DNA from: a virus
IMG/VR virus record: IMGVR_UViG_3300027858_000010
Location: 1 to 40,181 of that record
Strand: one strand, 5' to 3'
DNA: 40,181 nt
Shown: one piece after another, positions 31,004 to 39,147 of the stretch
How positions within the stretch are numbered: position 1 is the stretch's first letter
Layout: each line of letters begins with the position of its first letter
The notes under the pieces: generated by a model
Database searches by the model: none
Seen by the model: the letters and a program-made list of their open reading frames with translations, nothing else
Told to the model about the DNA's origin: nothing
Position numbers and translations under genes: made by a program

Positions 31004-32366
31004 AATAGAACAATATGATGCACACAAATGTAGATTAATCAATCGACAACAACAACAAATCATTTGGAAAATACTATCATGGTATGATGCTGGAGTAGAC
31101 AGGCATAAATCCATTCTCAATTGCATTGGTAGGCATGGTTGTTACTTTCCTAATGGTCTTCTGCCATTCGTGTTTGCTCAATTAAAATTACTCGGTCACA
31201 CATTAGAACTTACCTATCTTGATTTTCCCAAAATCAAACATAAGCTGATACCAAAATTACCAGACATTAAATTTGAACCATATCAACATAAAATATTGGC
31301 AAAGGTTGGCCCAAAAAAAAGAGGAATTGCTGTAAGCCCCACAGGATCAGGCAAATCTGTTGTCATTGGTGGAATTGTTAATAAATTAAGAGAACCAGAA
31401 ACTATTATAGTCACTCCCACTAAAACAATATTCAATCAATTAACTGCTGACTTTCGTAGATGGTTTCCAAATAAAATAATAGGACAAGTTGGTGATGGTA
31501 AAAGAGACATGGGGGATATTACCATCAGTTTATTTCAAACACTCAGAGATCTTAATCTTAAAAAAAGTAAAGTTCAATTAGTTATTATCGATGAAGCTCA
31601 CCGTATATCTGCTTCACACATTAAAATCTTATCTAAATTAAGGTGGGCTAACTATCGATATGGTTTAACAGCCACACCACATGAAAGAAAACACTTTGAA
31701 AAATGGGCTAAGATGACAGGTTGCCTTGGCCCAATTATATATGAAGCCAAAGAAACAGAGGTAGGTGCAAGAGTGGTTCCAGTTGAAATATATATGATTA
31801 ATTTTCACACATCTAAAAAACATAATCCTTATGCTAAGTGCTTACGTGAGGATGTATTATTTAATAAAACCAGAAATAAAAAACTACTCAATGCTGCTGA
31901 TGTATTATCTTTAAGCAAAAATAAAAACTGTCTATTTCTAATAGATGAAATTGAACAAGGCAAAAAGATAATTAAAATAGCAGATCAAATGGGATTAGAA
32001 TATGAATTTGCTCATGGTAATAATCCCAAAGAAGAAAATGAAAAAATAAAAAACAGATTAAATAATGGTACTACCAAATTAGTAATTGCTACACAGGTAT
32101 TCGGCCTTGGAACTAACATACCCAATGTTGATTGTGTTGTCTTAGGGTCAGTCAGAAAAAGTTATATTGATACCATTCAAAAAATTGGCCGTGGTCGTAG
32201 ACGTATATCTGGTAAGGATAAATTGATTGTAATCGACAGCATTGATAGAGTATCTGGTAGAGCAAGATTCTGTGAATATTTTTATGGTTATTCTATGGAA
32301 AGAATAAACCATTACAAAAGTAAGAAATGGGAGATCCAACGTTTTTGTTCTGTTAATATTAAATAA
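30972..32366 (+). CDS. UvsW-like superfamily 2 DNA helicase
   Basis: A 464-residue SF2 helicase. Motif I is PTGSGKS (123-129), motif II IIDEAHR (205-211), motif III LTATPHE and motif VI QKIGRGRRR. The C-terminal RecA lobe contains VIATQVFGLGTNIPNVDCVVL. The first 100 residues (IWKILSWYDAGV ... PNGLLPFVF) match the accessory part of T4 UvsW-type helicases, which remodel branched recombination intermediates. The start used here is ATG 30972, which gives the MKKRKLEL tag-like N-terminus. TTG 30993, with AAAGGA upstream, is an alternative. It overlaps the helicase gene before it. Confidence 0.82.
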   Translation: MKKRKLELIIEIEQYDAHKCRLINRQQQQIIWKILSWYDAGVDRHKSILNCIGRHGCYFPNGLLPFVFAQLKLLGHTLELTYLDFPKIKHKLIPKLPDIKFEPYQHKILAKVGPKKRGIAVSPTGSGKSVVIGGIVNKLREPETIIVTPTKTIFNQLTADFRRWFPNKIIGQVGDGKRDMGDITISLFQTLRDLNLKKSKVQLVIIDEAHRISASHIKILSKLRWANYRYGLTATPHERKHFEKWAKMTGCLGPIIYEAKETEVGARVVPVEIYMINFHTSKKHNPYAKCLREDVLFNKTRNKKLLNAADVLSLSKNKNCLFLIDEIEQGKKIIKIADQMGLEYEFAHGNNPKEENEKIKNRLNNGTTKLVIATQVFGLGTNIPNVDCVVLGSVRKSYIDTIQKIGRGRRRISGKDKLIVIDSIDRVSGRARFCEYFYGYSMERINHYKSKKWEIQRFCSVNIK

Positions 32367-32377
32367 AGGAGGTTATC

Positions 32378-33112
32378 GTGAAAACAGTAGAAGACTATGA
32401 TTTGGATGAAGTTCACAAATATGGTGAGGTATATGTTGAATTCGTCAAAGAAGTAAGAGGAGTGGATGTTACCTTTTATGGTAACTGGCAAAGAGACTTT
32501 GCTAAATTAATTATTGAACTATCAGATCTTAAATCTAATATTGGTAAAGAATGGGAAGTTATCCTTGATGTTGGTTGTGCTACCTGTCTTAACCTAAGAG
32601 CTATTGATGAATTAGGAATCTTCTCAAGATTAATTGGAGTGGATCATTCACAATACCTTATTGATTTAGGTCAAAAGCTACATGACTTTGGATCTTATGC
32701 TGAATTCCATGCTACACCATCATGGGATCTCAACCCAATTGAAGATGATGATGTTGATCTGCTTATGTGTACTCACGTTCTTGAACATTTACCTGATGAA
32801 GATACACTACATGAAACCTTAAAAGAATTTAAACGTGTCTTACATCCAGACGGTAAAATTTTAATCATCATTCCCTGTGCAGAAACAGAAAATCAAGTCT
32901 TTACCAAACGTGATGACCTTTCCCCCCTTCATCATCTCATGCACACATCTAAATGGTGGTCAGGTGTATTCGGAAAGTATTTTAAATCGGAATCATTTAA
33001 AACACGTCAGCTATTTAAAAAAACAAAGCTGAGACCTGATCGTGATTGGAATGAAAAGACTTTCTATGAAGAATATAAATCATGGACTATTTTTAGATAT
33101 GTACACAAATGA
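32378..33112 (+). CDS. Class I SAM-dependent methyltransferase, copy 2
   Basis: A 244-residue protein starting at GTG 32378 with AAAGGAGG upstream. Its SAM motif I is ILDVGCATCLNLRAI (62-76), with GVDHS, LLMCTHVLEHLPDE and an ILIIIP strand following. It begins FYGNWQRDFAKLI, matching copy 1 at 28893 (FYGNWQKQYAKMV). The C-terminal EKTFYEEYKSWTIF matches GKNFYQHYINDWSVF of the first copy. The two copies therefore arose by duplication and bracket the DnaB-like and UvsW-like genes. The substrate is unknown. It ends in an ATGA overlap with the primase gene. Confidence 0.75.
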   Translation: MKTVEDYDLDEVHKYGEVYVEFVKEVRGVDVTFYGNWQRDFAKLIIELSDLKSNIGKEWEVILDVGCATCLNLRAIDELGIFSRLIGVDHSQYLIDLGQKLHDFGSYAEFHATPSWDLNPIEDDDVDLLMCTHVLEHLPDEDTLHETLKEFKRVLHPDGKILIIIPCAETENQVFTKRDDLSPLHHLMHTSKWWSGVFGKYFKSESFKTRQLFKKTKLRPDRDWNEKTFYEEYKSWTIFRYVHK

Positions 33113-34083
33113 TAATAAATCCACGACTACAAAAGGCAATTGATGTATTTGATTTATCTGCTTTCTTAGATGAATACCAAGTGGATACTGTACCTGAAGG
33201 TAAAAATATAGGTAGAGGATATGTTGGTACAACCTGTCCTGGATGTGGTGATGCTCGTAACCACTTTGGTATTCATCTGGAAAAAAAATTTGGTACTTGT
33301 TTCAAATGTAAATTTGGAATGGACACAGTTTATCTTGTCAAGTACTTTGCTAATTTAAAAACATTTGATGAAGCAAAAGAATTTCTTTTAGAAAGATTAG
33401 ATGAAGGAGATTATGATATTGTCACTAAAGTTAAAGACATTATAAAAACGGAGAGAAAAGAGACCCCCTATAAACCCCCTTTAAAAGATCTCTTTCCTTG
33501 GGATTCTTATTCAATAACAAATAAAATTTTAAAAAGAAATAAATATATTAAACAATTCTTTAAAGAAAGAAAACTTTATTTATGGCATGTACAACGATAC
33601 AACCTACGATTGGGTGGAATTCATAGTGGGTATCAAGGATACTTACTTTTTCCTTTTTATTATAGAAATAAAATAGTTACATGGCAAGCTCGACAAGTAT
33701 TATCAAAACGATATCATAACCCTGAAAATTTAGGTAACTACATATATGGTGAAGATGAAATTAAAAAAGGTAAACCACTTATATTAGTTGAAGGCTTCTT
33801 AGATATGATAAGAGTTGATTCTTATTTGAGAATAAAGCACAATAATAAATTATCCATTACAACAGGTTGTGCTAAAATGATCTCAAAGGTTCAGATTCAA
33901 CGAATAATCAATTGTAAACCTTCAAGGGTTATTGTGATATTCGATGCCGATTCATGGTTTGATTACAGTCGAATAAAAAATGAAGTACCTATGAATGTAA
34001 ACTTTATTATTCTACCTAAAGGAAAAGATCCAAATGATTTAAGCTGGTCGGAATTAACTTCAATATTCAAAGAAATATTATGA
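33109..34083 (+). CDS. DnaG-like primase
   Basis: A 324-residue primase synthesising RNA primers. It has an N-terminal zinc finger, C43-x2-C46, (H52) and C64-x2-C67. This is followed by a polymerase-type catalytic domain with Toprim motifs: LVEGFLDMIRVD (226-237, catalytic Glu) and VIVIFDADSWFDY (274-286), followed by LPKGKDPND. It is shorter than bacterial DnaG, with no helicase-binding C-domain, as in several phages. It overlaps the methyltransferase and amidase genes (ATGA on both sides), so it is translated as part of a tight operon. No own strong ribosome-binding site is seen. Confidence 0.85.
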   Translation: MIINPRLQKAIDVFDLSAFLDEYQVDTVPEGKNIGRGYVGTTCPGCGDARNHFGIHLEKKFGTCFKCKFGMDTVYLVKYFANLKTFDEAKEFLLERLDEGDYDIVTKVKDIIKTERKETPYKPPLKDLFPWDSYSITNKILKRNKYIKQFFKERKLYLWHVQRYNLRLGGIHSGYQGYLLFPFYYRNKIVTWQARQVLSKRYHNPENLGNYIYGEDEIKKGKPLILVEGFLDMIRVDSYLRIKHNNKLSITTGCAKMISKVQIQRIINCKPSRVIVIFDADSWFDYSRIKNEVPMNVNFIILPKGKDPNDLSWSELTSIFKEIL

Positions 34084-34520
34084 ATCTATTTAAACCTTCT
34101 TATATAATAATACATCATTCATTAACTGTAGATTCAAGAACAGTTTCTTGGCAAGCAATTCGTAATTATCATTTATCATTGGGATGGGATGACATAGGTT
34201 ATCACTATGGAATTGAAATGGTTAATAATAAATATGAAATACTTGTAGGAAGAATGGAAGGAACTCCAGGCGCACATTGCAGAGAAGAAAACATTAATCG
34301 AAAATCCATTGGCATTTGTTGTGTTGGAAATTTCGATGATGAAGCTCCTGATATGGCTCAATGGAATATTCTTATTGATTTATGTGTCAATATTTGCCTG
34401 AGATACGAAATAACAATCAAAAATATAAAAGGACATAAAGAATATGCCCCTTATAAAAGCTGTCCTGGAAAGAAATTTAATATGGATGAATTCAGAAAAG
34501 ATTTAAAGAATCTTTTTTAA
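34080..34520 (+). CDS. N-acetylmuramoyl-L-alanine amidase (endolysin, T7 lysozyme type)
   Basis: A 146-residue Amidase_2 protein cleaving the bond between peptide and glycan in peptidoglycan. The zinc ligands are the histidine in IIIHHS (near 12-13), the histidine in GAHCREEN and the cysteine in YKSCPGKKF. The RKSIGICCVGNFDD phrase is a familiar part of the family. It has no signal peptide or cell-wall-binding domain, so it needs a holin for export; the holin-like gene lies on the opposite strand. It is the last + strand gene. Its 3' end overlaps the 3' end of the convergent histidine kinase by 18 bases. Confidence 0.88.
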   Translation: MNLFKPSYIIIHHSLTVDSRTVSWQAIRNYHLSLGWDDIGYHYGIEMVNNKYEILVGRMEGTPGAHCREENINRKSIGICCVGNFDDEAPDMAQWNILIDLCVNICLRYEITIKNIKGHKEYAPYKSCPGKKFNMDEFRKDLKNLF

Positions 34521-36731
34521 AGCCTCTGCATATTCATATCTTGTTATTGGTTTTCTAATATATACATCGACAAGATTATCATATAAATTTGATTCAAATC
34601 TTCCATTACTACCCAATCCTGAACAAAGAACAACTTTAATTTCAGGTCTAATTTTTTTAATCTCATTTATTAAAACCAAACCTGTCATTTCTGGCATTGT
34701 TAAATCAGTTAATACCACATTATATTTATCTGGATTAATACGAAATTCTTCTAATGCTTTCATACTACTAACAAAAGAAGTTACTTTATAATTTAAAGAT
34801 TCTAATATTTTAATAATTGCTTCTATTATAGCTTCTTCATCATCCACAAGAAGAATTGATTCTTTATTTCCCATAGGAGCTACTTTATCTACCATATATT
34901 TCCTCGCCCCTTTTCCATTTTTTAAATAAGCAGGAATATAAATTACAATTCTCGTTCCTACTTCAACTTCACTATACAAACGAATATATCCCCCATAATT
35001 TCTTACTATTCTATCCACCACTGATAAACCTATTCCCGTTCCTTCTCCCTCTTTTTTAGTGGTAAAATATGGATCAAAAGCACGTTGTATAATTTCAGGA
35101 GGCATCCCTTTTCCATTATCCTCTACTTCAATTCTAACATATTTACCTTTAGGTATTCCATACTGTTCCGCTATAACTTTTTCATTACATATATCAATAA
35201 CAATTCTTCCTTCTTCATCATACATTGCTTGAGCAGCATTTTTACATAAATTCATTAATATTTGTTTAATAGTAACATCACTTACCTCTACCAATTCTAT
35301 GTCTTTATCTATATTTAATTCCATATCTATTGACGTTGGAATCATAGATCTTAAAAAATTAAAAGCTTCTCTAACACACTTAGGTAAATCCAAAGGTACT
35401 AATATTTCTGATTCTCCATTTTTACGAGCAAAAGATTGAATTCTACGCACAAGAAGTCCTGCAACTTCTGCTGCTGCAATTATAGCACTTATATTTTTAT
35501 GATGTATCTGACAACTTTCACCATCATGCATTTCATGAAGTACAATATCACAATTTCCAATTATAGGCTGTAAAGCATTATTAAAATCATGAGCAATACC
35601 ATTAGCAAAACTGCCTATTGCTTCCATTTTAGAAACTTGTCTTTGATGCTTATTAAGTTTAACAAGTTCTTCTTCAGCTTTTTTACGTTCAGTAATATCA
35701 TTTATTGCAGTAATTCTTACAGACCGACCACAATATTCAATCTGTTTACCATGAACCTCTACATAACGAATAGAACCATCCTTATGAACACACCTATGTT
35801 CATAAGGTTCTGTGTAATCTTCTTTAATATTTTTAAAAACAAGATCTTGATCCTCACTATAAACGAAATCTGTAACATGCATACCAAGCATTTCATCTCG
35901 TTTATACCCAAACATTTTAATAAAACTATCATTACCATCTACAAATCTACCATCCTCAGTAATAGCAGTACCTTCAAAAGCAGCCTCGAAAAAAGTTCTT
36001 AAACGATTTTCACTATCTATAAGATCTTGTTTAGTTTTATCTTTTTTAGATAATAATTCTTTATAATCTTCTTTATCTTTTTCAAGTTGATTTATAATAG
36101 GATTAATTAATCTTCTAAAAAATAATACCCCAAAAAAGACAATGACAAATCCAGGAATCATAGCTAAAGATGTTCCCTGAAGAAATCCAATTCGGATTTT
36201 ACTCAAGTACACTTTTGTAACAAGTCCAACATCAATCGATGGAATATAAGTATAAGCTGCAAGCACCAATCTTCCATTATAATCTTTAGCTTTAACTATT
36301 CCTGTTTCTTTATTTAAAGCCAATTGCATAGGCACTCCATATTCATCACCCATTGGCAATGGCTTATATGTTTCTGACTCCTGCCACGATTGAGTTATCC
36401 AATTAATCATATTATTTTCTAAATAACCAATAGTTATTTCAATATTTCCTTGTAATTCTAATCTACCTCTTGCTTGTTTAAGTTGTCTTATACTTTCCTT
36501 CCTAATTAACTCAGTAACATCTCCTTTAATATCACTATGTCTTGAAATAGCATGATCTTTTTGAAAATCAACAACAGAATCAATTAATCTTGATAGATGC
36601 AGAGCCATATCTTTTAAATGATTTCCACTACTATCTATTGACTGTATGTATAAAAAAGAAGAAGTTATCAATCCAGCAAAGAGAGATACGCCCACCATTA
36701 TACTTATCAATTTAGTATGAAAATTTTTCAT
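34503..36731 (-). CDS. Membrane hybrid sensor histidine kinase with PAS and receiver domains
   Basis: About 742 residues from ATG 36731, which starts one base after the upstream stop. TM1 (LISIMVGVSLFAGLITSSFLYI) comes first, then an external sensor of about 150 residues, possibly dCache-like (LAAYTYIPSIDVGLVTKV), then TM2 near 184-207. A PAS domain follows (EAAFEGTAITEDGRFVDGND ...). The phosphoacceptor motif is AHDFNNALQP (His about 381). The ATPase boxes are N (QILMNLCKNAAQAM), G1 (VEDNGKGMP) and G2 (GEGTGIGLSVV). A C-terminal receiver has LLVDDEE, LTDLT (phospho-Asp near 675) and a KP lysine. All catalytic residues are intact. It is flanked by phage lysis and virion genes. A full hybrid kinase in a phage is very rare. 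Confidence 0.88.
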   Translation of the reverse strand: MKNFHTKLISIMVGVSLFAGLITSSFLYIQSIDSSGNHLKDMALHLSRLIDSVVDFQKDHAISRHSDIKGDVTELIRKESIRQLKQARGRLELQGNIEITIGYLENNMINWITQSWQESETYKPLPMGDEYGVPMQLALNKETGIVKAKDYNGRLVLAAYTYIPSIDVGLVTKVYLSKIRIGFLQGTSLAMIPGFVIVFFGVLFFRRLINPIINQLEKDKEDYKELLSKKDKTKQDLIDSENRLRTFFEAAFEGTAITEDGRFVDGNDSFIKMFGYKRDEMLGMHVTDFVYSEDQDLVFKNIKEDYTEPYEHRCVHKDGSIRYVEVHGKQIEYCGRSVRITAINDITERKKAEEELVKLNKHQRQVSKMEAIGSFANGIAHDFNNALQPIIGNCDIVLHEMHDGESCQIHHKNISAIIAAAEVAGLLVRRIQSFARKNGESEILVPLDLPKCVREAFNFLRSMIPTSIDMELNIDKDIELVEVSDVTIKQILMNLCKNAAQAMYDEEGRIVIDICNEKVIAEQYGIPKGKYVRIEVEDNGKGMPPEIIQRAFDPYFTTKKEGEGTGIGLSVVDRIVRNYGGYIRLYSEVEVGTRIVIYIPAYLKNGKGARKYMVDKVAPMGNKESILLVDDEEAIIEAIIKILESLNYKVTSFVSSMKALEEFRINPDKYNVVLTDLTMPEMTGLVLINEIKKIRPEIKVVLCSGLGSNGRFESNLYDNLVDVYIRKPITRYEYAEALKKIL

Positions 36732-36732
36732 A

Positions 36733-37134
36733 TTACCTGTATTGCTTATCATTATCTTGCTTAATAAGAAGATTATAAATATCTTTTTGTGAAGATCGCA
36801 TTTCTTTAAAACCATCATTCATATCATCATGTAATTGAATGATCTTTGTATTATAATCTCTTTGCATATTTTCAAATTTATGATCATTTACTACATCTTT
36901 AATATCTTGATCTTTAATATGAGTTATAAAAGTTTCCTCATATTTTGCAGAAATTCCGTAAGTAGTATGAGTTACATAAGCTCCCCAGGAAATTACACCA
37001 CCACCTAACAATGCTATAAGAATTGGCAACAAAACTGAAGATAGATATTTTTTTCTTTTTTCTAATGTGCGCCGATCAACTGTATACCTACGTTTAGATT
37101 CCCTTCTTTCTTCTCCCTCCCATTCCTTTTCCAT
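36733..37134 (-). CDS. Single-pass membrane protein of the lysis region
   Basis: A 133-residue protein. ATG 37134 is preferred because AAAGGAG lies eight to nine bases upstream. The N-terminal 35 residues are highly charged (EKEWEGEERRESKRRYTVDRRTLEKRKK). One TM segment follows (LSSVLLPILIALLGGGVISWGAYV), then a C-terminal coiled-coil-prone domain (DDMNDGFKEMRSSQKDIYNLLIKQDNDKQ). The layout fits an inner-membrane accessory such as a spanin-like or XhlA-like lysis factor. It lies between the holin-like gene and the histidine kinase. It could also be a partner for the kinase. Confidence 0.55.
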   Translation of the reverse strand: MEKEWEGEERRESKRRYTVDRRTLEKRKKYLSSVLLPILIALLGGGVISWGAYVTHTTYGISAKYEETFITHIKDQDIKDVVNDHKFENMQRDYNTKIIQLHDDMNDGFKEMRSSQKDIYNLLIKQDNDKQYR

Positions 37135-37163
37135 ATGTTTGTCTCCTTTTATCAAACATTGTT

Positions 37164-37430
37164 TTATTTAATATCACACTCCGTAGGAGGTTGAGGAATT
37201 TTAGGTTCTTTCATAATGATAGCTGTATTCTTCTCCATTTTATGCCCTGCTCCCCAAATACCAAATGCTGTAGCAAGACCATCTAATGCAACTCCTATAA
37301 ACATCATCCAAGGAGATACTTTAGGATTTGGTACAACTTGACCTAATCCAATGATACTTGTTCCAATAGCAGCAAGAAATGCTGATGTTTTCATTTTCCA
37401 TCCACTCATAGGTGTTTTTTTATTTCCCAT
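37164..37430 (-). CDS. Holin-like small membrane protein
   Basis: An 88-residue protein from ATG 37430 (GGAAGG nine bases upstream; overlaps the previous stop). It has two hydrophobic segments (TSAFLAAIGTSIIGLGQVV and PWMMFIGVALDGLATAFGIWGAG) with a short turn and a charged tail. This is the size and topology of class II holins. It would release the amidase encoded on the other strand at 34080-34520. The call rests on topology and neighbourhood. Confidence 0.6.
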   Translation of the reverse strand: MGNKKTPMSGWKMKTSAFLAAIGTSIIGLGQVVPNPKVSPWMMFIGVALDGLATAFGIWGAGHKMEKNTAIIMKEPKIPQPPTECDIK

Positions 37431-38263
37431 TATAACCATCCTTCCATAGATTTAATTTGTTTAAAAATAACTCCTGATTTATAATTCAAAACAGGAACAG
37501 TTACTATATGTTTTGGTAAAAAATTATTATGTTTCTTTTGATTTTCCAGACCAACAATATAATCTGTACCTAATAAAGCTGAAGCAAGATAAATTGGGCC
37601 TGAATCAACACCAATAAAAAATTTACATTTACTTATTTCCTCAATCATTTTTTTAAGATCAGCTTTTTCATATCGTAAGGAGCAATCGGGAGTAAGACAC
37701 TCCATCGAATCAGCTTCTATAAAATCAGGATATTCATCTGCAAAACTTGGGGTCATATGACACTCATAAGGTTCATATCCTGCATCAACTATTTCCTGCC
37801 ATATTTCTTCAGCTACGTCCACTGGACAGAACTTTTTATCCATTCCAGTATGACCAAACAAGTGAACCCCAACTCTTTTTGAATTTTTATTTTTATATTT
37901 ATTAGGTATGATAAAAGGTTTCCAGGGGAATTCCTTCATTCCTAATTCATAGAAAGCACAGATATAAGGTTTTGCAGGTTCATCAGATATGTCTATCGGG
38001 ATAAGACTATTTTTAGGATCTGGATATAATATTTTATAAATGTATGCATATTGACTCTTATCAAATGATCTGTCAATAGTTATTATATTTTTATTAATAA
38101 GATTAAATTGTCTTTTTTTACTTGCTCCAAGAAAACATTTAATTCCTACTTGTTCTAAAAATTCATACCATACAGGTAAAAAAAGAATTAAATCCCCTAA
38201 TCCATGTTCAAAAATAAATAATGATCTTCCAACAATTCTTTTAACCTTATCAATAGGTTTCAT
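37430..38263 (-). CDS. GT9-like glycosyltransferase (heptosyltransferase fold)
   Basis: A 277-residue protein. FEHGLGDLILFLPVWYEFLE matches the N-terminal GDxL loop of ADP-heptose:LPS heptosyltransferases. The second Rossmann domain begins at VGVHLFGHTGMDKKFCP. The nucleotide-sugar motif FFIGVDSGPIYLASALLG matches the D-[ST]-G-x-x-H/Y-x-A-x-A region of GT9, with Tyr in place of the common His. It may decorate virion proteins or modify the cell surface to block superinfection. Which sugar it uses is not visible. It is in the virion and lysis operon (- strand), upstream of the holin-like gene. Confidence 0.7.
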   Translation of the reverse strand: MKPIDKVKRIVGRSLFIFEHGLGDLILFLPVWYEFLEQVGIKCFLGASKKRQFNLINKNIITIDRSFDKSQYAYIYKILYPDPKNSLIPIDISDEPAKPYICAFYELGMKEFPWKPFIIPNKYKNKNSKRVGVHLFGHTGMDKKFCPVDVAEEIWQEIVDAGYEPYECHMTPSFADEYPDFIEADSMECLTPDCSLRYEKADLKKMIEEISKCKFFIGVDSGPIYLASALLGTDYIVGLENQKKHNNFLPKHIVTVPVLNYKSGVIFKQIKSMEGWL

Positions 38264-38273
38264 TTATTCTCCA

Positions 38274-39137
38274 CTATAGCAGTTTGCTTAAATAACCTTC
38301 AGCTTCAACAATATTATAAATATCATATGTTTGAGGAATACCTATTTCATTCTCTATCACTCCTTCACCATTAATAAAAATTAATCGTGTAGGAGTACCA
38401 GGAATGTCTCCTCTATCAGCAGACATAGCTATCCAATAACCATTTTCATAGGGATCTTCAATGACTCCTCTTGGATAACCTCCTACATGAACAATATTTC
38501 TACCGTAATGAAATAATCCTTTACCGGATTCACAAAAGCACATTTCATCATTACGATTAAAAAATAAAGAATTTGGTTGATGTATATTTGAATAAACTAC
38601 TCTATTATTTTTAGATAACTCAATAATTAATCCATTTTTAGAATCTTTTCTCCAATTTCTACCAAAGTAAGAAACATACCATCTACGATTCCAATTAATA
38701 ATAGAAGTAATGTGATAAGTATCATTTCCCCCACCATCAAAAGTATAATGCTTGACATCTCTTATTATATTATTTGATGAAGGGCTTAAAACAATATTAC
38801 TCATGACATCTGTTTCAGTTGAAATTCCATAAACCCTACCACGAAAAACTGAAACCATACCATAAATATTTTTTGATTTAATACAATTAGTTAGATGATT
38901 TCTTTTTGTAACCACATCGATAACCAAAAGTTTATCAAATTTCTTATTAGTTTTTAAAGATACCATCAGATAATCTCCTGACATACATAAAGCCTTAGAT
39001 CCAAAAACATCATTAGGATTTGAGACTTCTAATGGTATCCATTCTATTTCTCTTGTTTTTGTATTAACTATTAAAAGTAAATGATCTTTATTAGTAATCG
39101 AATTAGCATCATGAACACAACTCAAAATTAACCGCAT
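38274..39137 (-). CDS. Beta-propeller-like protein (DUF4915-like)
   Basis: About 287 residues from ATG 39137, chosen because AAGGA lies seven bases upstream; the longer frame overlaps the previous gene. Repeated blade-like units, each with strand pairs, include VYGISTETDVMSN, WYVSYFGRNWRKDS, NSLFFNRNDEMCFCESGKGLFHYG and GGYPRGVIEDPYENGYWIAM. The NSLFFNRNDEMCFCESG block resembles the DUF4915 family of six-bladed propellers. No signal peptide is present. Because it follows lectin-like virion genes, it may be a tail-tip or receptor-binding accessory. The function is uncertain. Confidence 0.5.
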   Translation of the reverse strand: MRLILSCVHDANSITNKDHLLLIVNTKTREIEWIPLEVSNPNDVFGSKALCMSGDYLMVSLKTNKKFDKLLVIDVVTKRNHLTNCIKSKNIYGMVSVFRGRVYGISTETDVMSNIVLSPSSNNIIRDVKHYTFDGGGNDTYHITSIINWNRRWYVSYFGRNWRKDSKNGLIIELSKNNRVVYSNIHQPNSLFFNRNDEMCFCESGKGLFHYGRNIVHVGGYPRGVIEDPYENGYWIAMSADRGDIPGTPTRLIFINGEGVIENEIGIPQTYDIYNIVEAEGYLSKLL

Positions 39138-39147
39138 AGTATAATCC

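Noticed and set aside
34503-34520. Possible bidirectional terminator between the convergent endolysin and kinase genes
   Set aside because: The two coding sequences overlap by 18 bases and I see no stem-loop with T-runs here.
35589-36002. 137-codon + strand ORF inside the histidine kinase
   Set aside because: It is antisense to intact PAS and kinase coding sequence, has no ribosome-binding site, and its composition is that of a complementary strand shadow.
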